Source: Lithobates sylvaticus
Lineage: Eukaryota > Chordata > Amphibia > Anura > Ranidae
Direction: 5' to 3'
DNA length: 64,000 bases
NCBI GenBank assembly: GCA_028564925.1
Contig: CM053030.1
Span: 409,391,738-409,455,737, forward strand
Shown here one piece after another: positions 53,814 to 64,000 of the stretch; positions within the stretch are counted from its first letter, which is position 1; every line of letters begins with the position of its first letter. The notes under the pieces are model-generated. The model had not been told where the DNA came from. It did not search any database and saw nothing but the letters and a program-made list of their open reading frames with translations. Made by a program: the position numbers and the translations under genes.

Positions 53814-56800
53814 TCAGCCCAGTAATAGTCTGTCCTTAATCAATTGGTATGGAGCTAGCCCCGGGATCTCCAGCCAGTCCTGCCACAATGAGTAAAATTT
53901 CTGCGGAACTTTTCTGTGCTGATATGTTAGCTTCTCCCTAATCAGTAGTCTGTTGACACTATCCACCTATTGTCTGTTAGTGGGAACTCTTGGTGTTATC
54001 CAGCGTTGGGCAATCAGTTTACGAACTTCGTACAGTAATCTCTGAACTGCTGTTTGTGTGTGTGGAGTTAGTGTTTCGTCTTCAAATATTCCCAGCAAAC
54101 AGACGCCGGGTTCTCTTTGAAGCGTCACTCTATATACTGTGGATATCGTGTCCAGTACCCCTCCCCAATATCTGAAAAGCTTGGGACATTTCCAGAACAT
54201 ATGGAGAAGGTCTCCATGTTCTGTTTCACACTTTGGGCATAGGGGGGGAGTCCCTGATTCCCCAGTCATGGAGTCTCTTGGGTGTCCTGTAGGCTCTGTG
54301 GAGTAGATACAGGTGAGACATTTTATGGGATGCAGAGACTGAAACTAGGGGAGCAGCCGCCAGGCATAGCTCCCAACTTTCCCCATTAATGGGACCGATA
54401 TCCTCCTCCCACCTCTGCCTACATGGTAGTTTGGCAGGATCTTGTATTCGTGCGAGGAGGGTACCGTAGCAGCTGGAGAACATGCCCTTCTTGTCCTGTC
54501 TCATGAGGATATTTCTAATTATTGCGTGGTCTGTGTGTCTCATTGTATTGGTTTTTGCTTGCGTCTGCAGGGCATGACGTAATTGTAGGTATTTATAGAA
54601 ATTGTTGTTTGGGATCCCATATTCCGCTTGGATCTCAGAGAACAATTTGAGGGTGGGTCCATTATGAAGTTGGGAAATGAATCTAATACCCGCCTCCTCC
54701 CAGTCTCTAAAGCCTTTAAGTTTTTGTAATTCTTTATATTGTCTATTACTCCATATGGGAGTGCATTCCAGGTATCCTTTTATCCCCAGGGCCTGTTTTA
54801 TGTATTTCCATAGCATATTCAGTAGTTTAACAGTGGGGGTCCTAGGGTCTAGGTGTAGATATCCAGCCTCCAGTCTAGTAAGTGCGGTTTCGCAGGCCTC
54901 CCCTGTGTCCAGTATTTTACCAATAGGGTCATCCAGATCCAGATTACCCCAGCCCCCCAGCTGTTGTAGCTGTGAGGCTAGGAAATATGTCCTGGGATGG
55001 GGGACTGCCATTCCCCCCTCATCCTTGTTATACTGCAATGTAGACAGCTTAATTCTGGCTGATTTTTTCCGCCATATCAGTTCCCTAAATTGTGATTCTA
55101 TTCTTGCGAACCACCTTCTAGGGATCCACACCGGGGAGTTATGGAATATGTAAAGTAACTGTTATGCCCAGACCATTTTGATAAGGTTTACGCGTCCGGC
55201 TACGGCTAGGGGCAGTTTGCACCAAGATGTGCATTTTTCTCGGAATTTACTAAGCAGGGGTGTTAAGTTATGTTCAAGGTATTGTGATGGGTCAGGGGCT
55301 ACCTGGATTCCTAGGTATTTAAATGCTGTCACTATCTGAACTGATTCTGCACAGCTCGGTAGCGGAGTGTCTAGTTTGTCAAGTGGCATCACTACTGATT
55401 TATCCCAGTTGATGGAGAAGCCTGATAGTTCCCCAAACGTCATAATAAGAGTCATCACTGCCTGCAGTGAGCCCTGAGTGTCTCCTAGGTACAGTAGTGT
55501 GTCATCAGCGTACATAGACACAACATCCATGCCTGTGGGTCGTTGGAATCCTACAATGTCTGCATCTCCTCTTATCCTAGCTGCCAGTGGTTCCAGTGCT
55601 AAGGCAAACAGCAGGGGTGACAAGGGGCATCCCTGCCGGGTGCCTCTAAATAACTGGAAGGGTTCCGACAGCTCACCATTTACTCTGAGTCTTGCGGTAG
55701 GTTTCGCATATAATAGTTGTACCCATTTAATAAAGGTATCTCCCAGGCCTGCAGTCTTAAGTACCTTCCACAGATAGGGCCACTCGACGCTGTCGAAAGC
55801 CTTAGCTGCATCCAGCGAAAAGATAGCTCTATTGCCCGTGTTAGTTGTTGGAATTTGTAAGTTCAAGAAGAGCCTCCTTATATTTTGCGCCGTACATCTG
55901 GTGGGAATGAACCCAGATTGGTCTCTATGTATTAATTTGTGTATAACCTTAGCTAATCTATTCGCTAGGACGCAGGCCAGTAGTTTGACATCCGCAGTCA
56001 GCAAAGATATGGGTCTATACGATCCTGGAGACTTGGGCTCTTTGCCCGGTTTCAGCAGGACCGCTATGATGGCCTCATTCATAGAGCTTGGAAGGGACCC
56101 CTTCTCGAGTGCCTCTATATAAACTTTCAAAAGATTGGGGAGCAGAGTATCGGCATACCTCTTGTAAACTTCAGACGGTAACCCATCTAGCCCTGGTGAT
56201 TTATTGTTCCGGGATTGTGTCAGTGCTATCTCTATTTCTTCCTCTGTAATTGGTGCGTCAAGCATGGCCGCATCATTAGCTGGCAGGACTGGGAGGTCAC
56301 CCTTTTCTAAGAAATTCTCTATTGCCTCCTCAGTGGGATTCACTTTAGCTGTATATAGATCTGCATAGAACTCTTTGAATATCCGTACAATGTCCGGGGT
56401 CAAGGAGTGTTCGACTCCCTGTGCGTCACAGATAGCTGAAATAGTGGAGGAGGATTGTTGTGTTTGCGCCATTACCGCTAACATGTGCCCAGTTGCCTCC
56501 CCCTCCTCAAAATGCGACTGTTGGAGAAAAAAACGTTTATTTTCTGCTAGCTGTAATGCCAGTTGCTTGGACATTGATTGTGCCCCCAGCCATGCCCTTT
56601 TTGTATCCTCTGTGGGATTAGCAATGTAGTTGTTTTCAGTTTCAGTGACCATCCCTCGCACCGTCATCTCCCATGCCTTGGTGTCAGTTTTAATGCGGTT
56701 TATTGATTTTATGAATTGTCCCCTCACAAAGGCCTTCATTGTGTCCCATACTATATCTAAAGTCACTGTGCCAACATTATCCTGAAAGAATAGTTTGAGC

Positions 56801-57601
56801 ATGTCCCTTATTGGGTCAGGCTCTGGGAACAGTGAGAGCCAGAAGGGATTGAGCCTCCAGACTGGGCTTTTAACTATATCTGGGAATAAAACGGAGATGC
56901 GTAGCGAGGAATGGTCAGAGATATGTCTATCAGTGTATTCTGAGGATATGACTCGAGGTAGCATTTTATCATTGCCCAGGCCAATATCAATTCTAGACAA
57001 GCCTCCATGGGAGGCCGAGTGGCAGGAGTACCGCCGTACATCCGGATGTCTGCTACGCCAGACATCCGTCAGTCCCAGCTCCTCTAGCACTCTGGCAAAA
57101 GGTGTTTGTCCTGTTGCCCCTAGTGCAACACTTTGGGGAGCGGGGAGCTTGTCTTTGAAATGGTTCAAGTAATTATTAAAATCCCCTACTGCGAGCAGGG
57201 GTACTTCTGGGTATTGTGCCATGAATTTTGCCAGGCTACCAAGCACTCTGGCTGAGTATGGTGGCGGTACATATATATTCGTGAGTATGCAAGTCAGACC
57301 ATATATTTTACACAATATAAATATAAATCTACCCCCCGGATCAATTAATTTCTGGACACTTTGGAACCGGACTCCTTTACGTATGAGTATGCTTACCCCC
57401 CTGGAGTAGGACGAGTATGTGGAGTGGAACTGCACCTCATAGGCGCGTGGGCTTAAATTAGGAGTCAGCCTGGAAATGCGTCTCTTGCAAACAAACAATG
57501 CTTGCCTTCATTGATTTAACATATCTAAGAACCGCAATTCTTTTTACTGGGGTACCTAAACCTCGCACATTCCATGACAGTACATTTAGCTCAACCGCCA
57601 T
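53814..57601 (-). pseudogene. L1 ORF2 (endonuclease-reverse transcriptase), disabled
   Basis: Starts at the ATG of MAVELNVLSWNVRGLG (57601). The endonuclease shows the N of SWNVRGL, E of LQETH, LLAVGDFNNYLN and the SDHSS box. The reverse transcriptase shows SPGLDGLPSEVYK, IFSLDAAKAFDSVEW, GTRQGCPLSPLLFALALE and the YADD box (55500-55514). The C-terminal knuckle CPKC...LHMFWKC lies near 54190-54240. The frame is broken by a shift near 57505, a TAA near 55160 (WA*QLLYIF), a shift near 54240 and a TAG near 53968 where TGG is expected. The last codons are KDRLLLG*, ending at 53814. It would copy its own RNA by target-primed reverse transcription if intact. Confidence 0.92.
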
Positions 57602-58205
57602 CTGGGGATTCTAGGAGTAAAGACAAAATAATGCATTGCATCCAGTATGATATATTAGGGTAGCAGACTGTTTTCCTGTGGGGGGATAAGAAGACATACG
57701 CTAGTACAGTACCATTACCCGGTGTACAATGAGACATCTGGATTGAGGTCAGTTCCACGGTTTCCGTTCGTTGCGTCTCTGAGAGGACCTGGAGAAGACA
57801 CGAGATCAAACAGTACATGTTGTGACCGCAAAAGGTCACTTGCTGAATGGAAAATAACTTGCGGGGCCAACAGGGCTCCCAGCCACTTGGGCTATTCAAC
57901 AAACTGTTCCCTTGCATCCGCACAAAAGGGGGTGGAAGGCGGAGGAAACTCCCTTACAACCCTAGGGTTAGTTCACCAAGGAGTCTCACTTCAGCCGTAC
58001 GTGTAAGATGTGCCGCTTTGTGCGTAGTAGGTATAGGTAGTAGGTCTCCTTCACCGCCTTGCTATCAGGAAGTGTCATAAATCCGGTGTGGACTAAGGAA
58101 AAGGAAAGGGATCGAAATAACCCCGGTCTTTTATCAGCTTCTGTGGCAACCTTGGGTAAATCTGCAGGGTATTGGTGAACTCCAGTGTCCTTGAGGGGAG
58201 AGTTG
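57602..58205 (-). other. L1 inter-ORF spacer
   Basis: About 600 bp between the ORF1 stop and the ORF2 start without coding capacity on the sense strand. This is longer than the short or overlapping spacers of mammalian L1, but the true extent is unknown without other copies. Confidence 0.6.
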
Positions 58206-59294
58206 TCAGGCTGGTGCGTTGCGCTGCGCTCGGTTGGCTTTGAGTGCTCTATCCTCTCTGTCTAGCCACTGTGCAGCGGCTGTAGGCCGTTCAAAAAAGT
58301 GGGTTTCCCCCAGTGCAACTACCCGAAGCCGGGCCGGGTATAACATAGCATACGGGAGGTTGAGGTCCCTCAACCGTTTCTTCACATCAATAAATTGTGC
58401 ACGTTGCTTCTGCAGCTCCGCAGAGAAATCTGGGTATAATGAAACCTTGGAATTTTCAATGTTAATTGTTCCGCCCATGGTTCTGGCTCTGGACAGTATG
58501 GCATCTCTGTCTTTGTAGTTGAGCAATTTAAAGAGAAAGGCCCGTGGGTGGTTGCCTGGTGGTAGTGGCCTGGATGGGACCCTGTGCGCCCTTTCAACCG
58601 CAAAGAGCGGGGAAAATGCGTCTTTGCCGAACGTTGCAATCAGCCAATCCTCAATGAATGTAACTGGGTTTTTGCCCTCTGCCTTTTCAGGGATGCCTAT
58701 GGCGCGTATATTGTTTCGCCTCATGCGATTTTCCAGGTCATCCAGGCGGGCCGCATGGCGGTCGGTGAGGTGGCAGTTATATTGTAAGTCTCTCTGCATA
58801 GGGGGTATGTCATCTTCTAGTGCACTCACTCTGCCCTCAATGGCTGCTGTGCGCTCCCTCAGCTTCTGCATGTCCTGTCTCACAAAGGATATTTCTGCCT
58901 TCACTCCCTTCACTTCATTTGCTAACGTAGAGATGGACATATTACATGCAGTTACAGCAGAGAAGATGTCTCTAAGTGTGGGCTCTGAGTTATCAGGAAG
59001 AGGGGGAGTGGATCTGGGGCCTGCATGTGAATTTCTTGGTGTACTCACAGTTTGCCATTCAGGGGACAATCCACTCGCATCCTCTAGCGGGACTGTGTCA
59101 TCCGCAGCCGAATATTCTCCTGAGGCATCTCCCGGATCTGGTGGAGAAGATGTGGTGCCTTTGGGAGCCTTTCCTCCAAACAGGAGCTTTTGAGCAGCCT
59201 CCCTGTACTGGTCCCTGGAGCTGCGTTGTGGCAAGGCGCCATCTTGGGCCATTTCTTCATGCAGGCCCCGGTTGTCTTTCGTCCGTTTTGCCAT
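58206..59294 (-). CDS. L1 ORF1 protein (intact)
   Basis: About 362 residues from the ATG of MAKRTKDNRG. The upstream frame is open but the first ATG is here, 177 bp from the element end. Layout follows the L1 ORF1 plan: a disordered N-terminus, a coiled coil (about 115-195, with EVKGVKAEISFVRQDMQKLR heptads), an RRM (NNIRAIGIPEKAEG... to ...VERAHRVPSRP) and a C-terminal domain (RAFLFKLLNYKDRDAILSRA, NSKVSLYPDFSAELQKQR). The protein forms trimers that coat L1 RNA and act as a nucleic acid chaperone. No stops or shifts are present. Confidence 0.9.
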   Translation of the reverse strand: MAKRTKDNRGLHEEMAQDGALPQRSSRDQYREAAQKLLFGGKAPKGTTSSPPDPGDASGEYSAADDTVPLEDASGLSPEWQTVSTPRNSHAGPRSTPPLPDNSEPTLRDIFSAVTACNMSISTLANEVKGVKAEISFVRQDMQKLRERTAAIEGRVSALEDDIPPMQRDLQYNCHLTDRHAARLDDLENRMRRNNIRAIGIPEKAEGKNPVTFIEDWLIATFGKDAFSPLFAVERAHRVPSRPLPPGNHPRAFLFKLLNYKDRDAILSRARTMGGTINIENSKVSLYPDFSAELQKQRAQFIDVKKRLRDLNLPYAMLYPARLRVVALGETHFFERPTAAAQWLDREDRALKANRAQRNAPA

Positions 59295-59486
59295 GGTCCG
59301 GCGGCGTTTATCGGTCCGGTATGCGGGTCGCTGGTACCGCGGGATCGTTGCGGTTCCGATGGAGGTCAATTTGGGTCAGGATGGGGTAGTAAGCAGGATG
59401 ATTGCCAGGATTTTCGGCGGAGCAGGAGGTAAGTGCGACCGTCTACATGTGCCGCTCGGCCACGCCCCCTCACATGTCTATTTCTT

Positions 59487-59757
59487 AGTCATTGTATGTA
59501 ACCGAAGTAGCATACATATTGGTATAAAAGTTGTGAAAGCAAGAGAATATTTCCTCTGCATCGCTAACAAAGCTGCCGTTCAAATGTTTTAATCTGGTCA
59601 CTACCAGACTGTCAGATTGTTGCTTTGCCATATGGGCGAGCACGTGGTTAGATTGGTTTCCTTGTTCTAAATATTTTTGTTGAGTAAAAAAAAGTCTTGC
59701 ATTTAGAATTTGCTGACATACATTCAGCATACACACGGGATGAAAGCTCCCATCGTG
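59487..59757 (-). pseudogene. Older L1 ORF2 relic, 5' part
   Basis: Minus-strand frame NARLFFTQQKYLEQGNQSNH, then GSFVSDAEEIFSCFHNFYTN matches the linker between L1 endonuclease and reverse transcriptase. It continues, across the younger L1, into LQFPTLTAGQTAILEGDLTE at 53380, so both pieces are one older insertion. The 5' part beyond about 59757 is lost. Confidence 0.8.
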
Positions 59758-61744
59758 CCCGTGTGGAAGCAGAGAGGGAAGTCAAAAACAAATTTTCTGC
59801 AGTACGTCATGTCCTTTCTATTTGCTCATCCTCCTGACAAACAGAAAGTTTAAAGTAGGATGACCTGTTATTTCTAAAACAGTCATGTAAAGCCTAATGG
59901 TTAAAGGGTTAAATCACCTCTGGCACCCCTCTTTTTTCTGGTTGATGAACACACTATTTTATATGTGGTGCATGGAGGTGAAGGATTGAGGAATAACGGT
60001 ACCACAAAAAAATAATTACAAAAGTCACATGATGCACATACATTGTCAGTATTGAAGCAGCTCTAGAATCAATCACAATGAATGACACCTTTAGGACCTG
60101 CTGACACAGCCACAAACACCTGTGAATGACATTAATTTCCTGCTACACTCTCACCCCAAATGACAGCTCCCTGGCTGACTGCTTAATGTCAACAATCTGG
60201 CCAGTAATGGTGCCTGACATTATTTGACCAAATTTAGTCATGACATCACCCGGAAGGCCCAAAAGTTGGTTTACAGTTTGAAACAACCTGGCAGGCTGCA
60301 TAATTATTGGTTTCTAATTGGATGCTGATGATTGCCTGCATCCTAGCAATCAAAGACACTGTGCAGCTGCTTGTGTCATGATGAATCACACCTACTAACC
60401 TAAAAAAATCTCATCAACGCAATCTACTCCCATTGATCCCATTGATCACTCGCACCAAATTACATCTTCCATCCCCTGCAACTAAAGCTAAACAGATATC
60501 AATGCTATCCCTGTCACTTTGTTTACATGGCAGGGAATTCCTGGCCAGTAAATTATTGTGTTAGATGATGTCACTGGTTGCTAAAGACACAGTGGATGTT
60601 GGCACCTGCAGCTTCTTTAACAGCCATTAACAGGAAAGCTGTCATATATAACAGTTGTAGAAATACCACCTTGAGCTAATTTCTATTCAATACTGGATAC
60701 ATACTTTTTATATGAATGCTTGAAAAGATAAATCTCTTCACTGATTTGCATTACAACTCTATTTTATGTGTTAATTTTATTGTCTGCTCTCTTTCATTGG
60801 GATCCTTGAGTGAGACTTTCAATTTCTTTGAAACATTAGTGTCCATATTTTCCATTATGCCATCAACACAACAAATTGATAAGCCATCAACACAACACAA
60901 CAAATTGATAAGCTGCTTTACACCAGAGAGCCATAATGCCAAGAGAACTTTTTGTCACCATCCTCACTTCTGCAAGGCCATTGCCTGAGCAGGAGGCCTT
61001 ATCTTGCAAGGAATTGTTATGCATTCAGTATAGTAGAGCCAGTCACCCAAATTTTCGCAAAAGGGGATTAAATTGGGGGTGCCTTGAAGAACAAATGTGT
61101 GCTGCGATGTGCTGCAGGGAAGCTTTGCCTGTTTTCAAAGCCATTCTGTAGGTGGGCGGCCAGACGTTTTCCATTGGGTTTTTACCCTTAACCTAATCCT
61201 ACAGTGCAATCGATCAAGCCACTAAAAGGAAAAGTGGGAAAAAGTTTCTTTTCTGCACAGCCTCGGAGTGGGACACTTTGTATTCCTGCTTGGATTATGG
61301 TAGTAGATCCTTACATTATATTGCTCCTGGATCAGGGAGGAGTGAAAAATTTCCCTTTAAGCTGACCCAAATGTTCTCTTCACTGCCTGCACTGCCAACA
61401 TTTCTCCTTCTCACCAGCAGCATCACAAGCCACCTCCTCACTGCCAGTATATCAATGTTCCCCTCACCATCAGCACCTCAACCCCCCTCTTTTTTAAGGA
61501 CAAGACACCAATCTTCCTTGTCCACCTCCTGTTGCATCTACTCATACCTCACAAGGATGGGGGTAGAAGGCAAACAACCCTTCTGCCCCTGAGACAACAG
61601 TCCTCCTCCTTCTCCTCCTCTTGGTGCTATGCCTCTAATGCCTGTTCTTTTACACAACACCTGTGTATTAAAGGAGGAACACCAAAGAGATCATATCATA
61701 GTTCATGGCTTATCAAGTTTCACCATTCTGCACTAAATGGTGAC
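59758..61744. other. Intergenic with one degenerate repeat module
   Basis: No gene or clear element ends. The piece 60560-60680 (GATGTCACTGGTTGCTAAAG through CTGTCATATATAACAG) resembles 62700-62810, so a dispersed repeat module is present here. Confidence 0.5.
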
Positions 61745-62890
61745 AAATAGTGAGACCCGAACTGCCCTGGGTTCAGTTTGGCAGGGGCTCAGCAAACTTC
61801 AAAGAAGTTGAATGCCGGACCCAAACCCCATTGAAATCAAATTGAATTTCTAAAATTAAAAACATCTGTTTTCTGGTCTAATAGGCAAGGGGGTGTCAAA
61901 ATATAGCACAGGGCTGGGCTGTCACTGACAAATTCTTTGTTTAGAAAACAACAGCACACAGACACCCCCAAGGGTCTGCTATGTATTCGGGGAGGCATTT
62001 AGATGGGTCTGTATGTTGACCATCTGAGTCTGGTATAGATTTTAAGGGATTATCTCACAAGAAAAATAAATAAATTGTGAGGTCCCTCAGGAAATACATA
62101 CCAGACACCATAATCTGAGCTTTCAACTCCTTCCCAACTTCTAAATCATACCAGGCCACATACCCTCAATATGGGGGGGGGGTCTCTCTGGCAAAGCATG
62201 TTCACCCTATGTTGATGAAGACAGGGGCCTCTTCCCCACAGTTCAATGGATGTGGGGTCTGCAGGTGGGGGCTTATCGGAGTCTGGAAATCCCTTATAAC
62301 AATAAGGGAGCACCCGGATACCACCACCCATGTGAATGAGTAGGAGTATATACTAGCCCTACTCATTGACCAAAAAATGTAACCTTAAATCAAAAAGACA
62401 GCTAAACATTTGATAAGTCCTTTTAAAAAAAAAAAAAAAATAGGAAAGTCCCTCATTGTAAATCCATTGTCAATCACGTTATGAATTAATGCAGAACCAT
62501 GTAAATCAGGATGGCGGAGGACCTGCCAAAAAAAAAAACACAGCTGCTTAGACACATCCCACTTTTTTACTTGTCACCAGTAAATGACAGCTGCTACAGT
62601 ATATACAAGGGGTGACATGTTCCAGTGATGTCACTGACCATAAATGATCAATGACACCACTGGGATCCCCCGCCGATTCACAGCCCTAAAAGTGAATGGG
62701 GTCATGACGTCACTGGTTGTTAAGGACTCGGCAGGGTCTCTAACCGCCAGCATCCTTAACAACCATTGACAAAGGTATGCTGTCATACATAATAGCCATA
62801 GTAATACCACTGTTATACGTGATGTTAAGCTCCTACCAAATGGGTAAATTTTCGTTCAGGTTTTCTTCCGAACACCCGAACAGCCAAGAT
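61745..62890. mobile_element. Degenerate non-autonomous element with CCGAAC-type ends
   Basis: Left end ACCCGAACTGCCCTGGGTTC and right end CTTCCGAACACCCGAACAGCC are loosely inverse and resemble the CCGAACACCCCCGGGTTCGG end of the hAT element at 10991. The interior at about 62130-62350 matches, inverted, the 31440-31720 module of the Harbinger-end element (CAACATGGGG, GGGGCTTATCGGAGTCTG, ATGAGTAGG). It is old and the boundaries are uncertain. Confidence 0.35.
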
Positions 62891-64000
62891 TTAGTCAGAG
62901 CTTTAGGCAGAGCTTTTAGTTTTTTAGAAAGAGAATTGTAAGGGTGTGTAGAGAGTTTTGAGAAAACTCATTATTATTCAAGAAACATGAAACCACATTA
63001 CACAAAGGGTTGCGTTTGTTCAAAAAAGCATTATCATTCAGGTGCGCCTAAGCAAACATGTAAAAATATTGATTTACTCAAGTCTAGAGTCTCCAATGTC
63101 ACAGTGCCTATGCTGCTATCCACCCTTTTATGTCAAGTTGAGTACTGACAGTGACATTCATAACACAGAGTGCCAATGATTCCAGCTAGATTTATGGTTT
63201 AGGACTTGCATGCATCAATGGAGTCCTGAGCATGCATTTTTTTTTTTCTATTTGTGGTCAAACTATAAAAATGAAATTGAACAGAATGGCTGACTCTTAC
63301 TCCAAAGCATGTAGCAGCACCAAAAGTTTGGTGGTAGATTCAGTGAAATATAACAAGGGTTTGCACTGACACTACAGTTTGCATTTAGTTCAGTCAGTGC
63401 TATTGCATAACAAACAACATGTCATTTTGTGAATGATTAGTTAGTTTTGAACATAACAGAATTAGTTACTGTAACATATCCTATACTAGAAAAATCAATA
63501 GGTGGGAATTGCAGTGTAATTATTTGACCATGTTATGTGTTTTTCTCTATTGGCTTTATAGAAAAAGTGCCTCAGGTTTTATCATGCACATTACAAGACA
63601 CAAATAATGGCACAGTTAATTAAAGAAAACAAACTTTTACCTCTGCTTAGTAACAAACATTGTCACCCAATAGTAATTAATTAAGGACTTGTTAACAAAG
63701 TGCCTGTTTTCATTAATTCACATCAATGTTTCATGTTTAAATAATCCTAGCAGTGCAAATACAATTGAACATTTCACACAAAGATTTCCAGTTTAGAAGG
63801 ACACAAAAGACTAACAAGAAACACACATAGAATAACAGAATTTAAAGATAATATAGGGACACAAGGAAGAAAACCACTGAAGCAGGGTAGCACAAAGTAG
63901 CAGACGTCTGTTAATAATTAAAACAGAATATGGTAATTAGTATTATATTTCACAAAATATAAAAGAATGTGTGCATCTGGTGCATTATCTTGTGATGCAT
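62891..64000. other. Intergenic, nothing recognised
   Basis: AT-rich sequence with no coding frames, tandem repeats or recognisable element ends. Confidence 0.55.

Larger units (their letters stand above)
53392..59471 (-). mobile_element. Nearly full-length L1 retrotransposon with 15-bp target duplication
   Basis: The 15-bp ACATGTCTATTTCTT flanks it (53377-53391 and 59472-59486). Reading the minus strand: a short GC-rich 5' UTR starting GGGGGCGTGGCC, an intact ORF1, a spacer of about 0.6 kb, a full-length but disabled ORF2, and a 3' UTR of about 420 bp with AATAAAAG and an A-rich tail. Length 6.1 kb. An intact 5' end and clean duplication make it the youngest LINE in the window, though ORF2 carries four disabling changes. 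Confidence 0.92.

Noticed and set aside
54677-55153. 158-codon plus-strand frame (and similar ones to 59.6 kb)
   Set aside because: These are antisense shadows of L1 ORF2 and ORF1.

Overview
This window looks like gene-poor nuclear DNA from a vertebrate, most likely a frog (inference). The grounds are the mix of PIF/Harbinger, hAT, Tc1, TTAA-flanked, L1, RTE/BovB-like and Ngaro-like elements, the many palindromic MITEs, spliced transposon genes with GT-AG introns, and long microsatellites. I found no convincing host protein-coding gene. Every coding region I can support belongs to a mobile element.

Layout. 0-2.6 kb: a Tc1 transposase scrap and a probable solo LTR pierced by a Harbinger MITE. 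2.6-10.3 kb: a PIF/Harbinger transposon that looks complete, with three intact genes (a MADF-domain protein, a Myb/SANT-like protein and a DDE transposase) between matching inverted ends. 10.3-10.9 kb: a Tc1 transposase C-terminal relic. 10.99-21.49 kb: a 10.5-kb hAT transposon with an exact 8-bp target duplication, an uninterrupted 1064-aa BED-finger transposase, 147-148-bp tandem arrays, about 71 units of a 64-65-bp minisatellite, and a cluster of five hairpins near one end. It sits inside the reverse transcriptase region of an old L1, whose remainder resumes at 21.5 kb.

21.5-37.2 kb: nested foldback and MITE elements. These include two TTAA-flanked elements (one split by a retroposon), a 1.9-kb Harbinger-end element carrying a TATA-box transcription unit with three hairpin repeats, and an RTE/BovB-like LINE fragment. 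37.2-43.8 kb: a Ngaro-like tyrosine-recombinase retrotransposon with split direct repeats (A1 - ORFs - B1 - A2 - B2), treated here as a fossil virus-like element.

43.8-51.7 kb: more MITEs, a third TTAA element inside another repeat, an L1 3' end, a 2-kb foldback element, and a TA-flanked element inside a (TA)n array. 51.9-59.75 kb: a nearly full-length L1 (minus strand, 15-bp target duplication) inserted into an older L1 of the same orientation. 59.8-64 kb: mostly plain intergenic DNA with a few degenerate repeat modules.

Working relations: the Harbinger transposase and its Myb/SANT partner would be expected to act on the MITE at 1.63 kb, which shares both of its ends. The hAT and Harbinger genes are open and could be recent. 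The L1 ORF2, the RTE, the Tc1 pieces and the older L1s are visibly broken.
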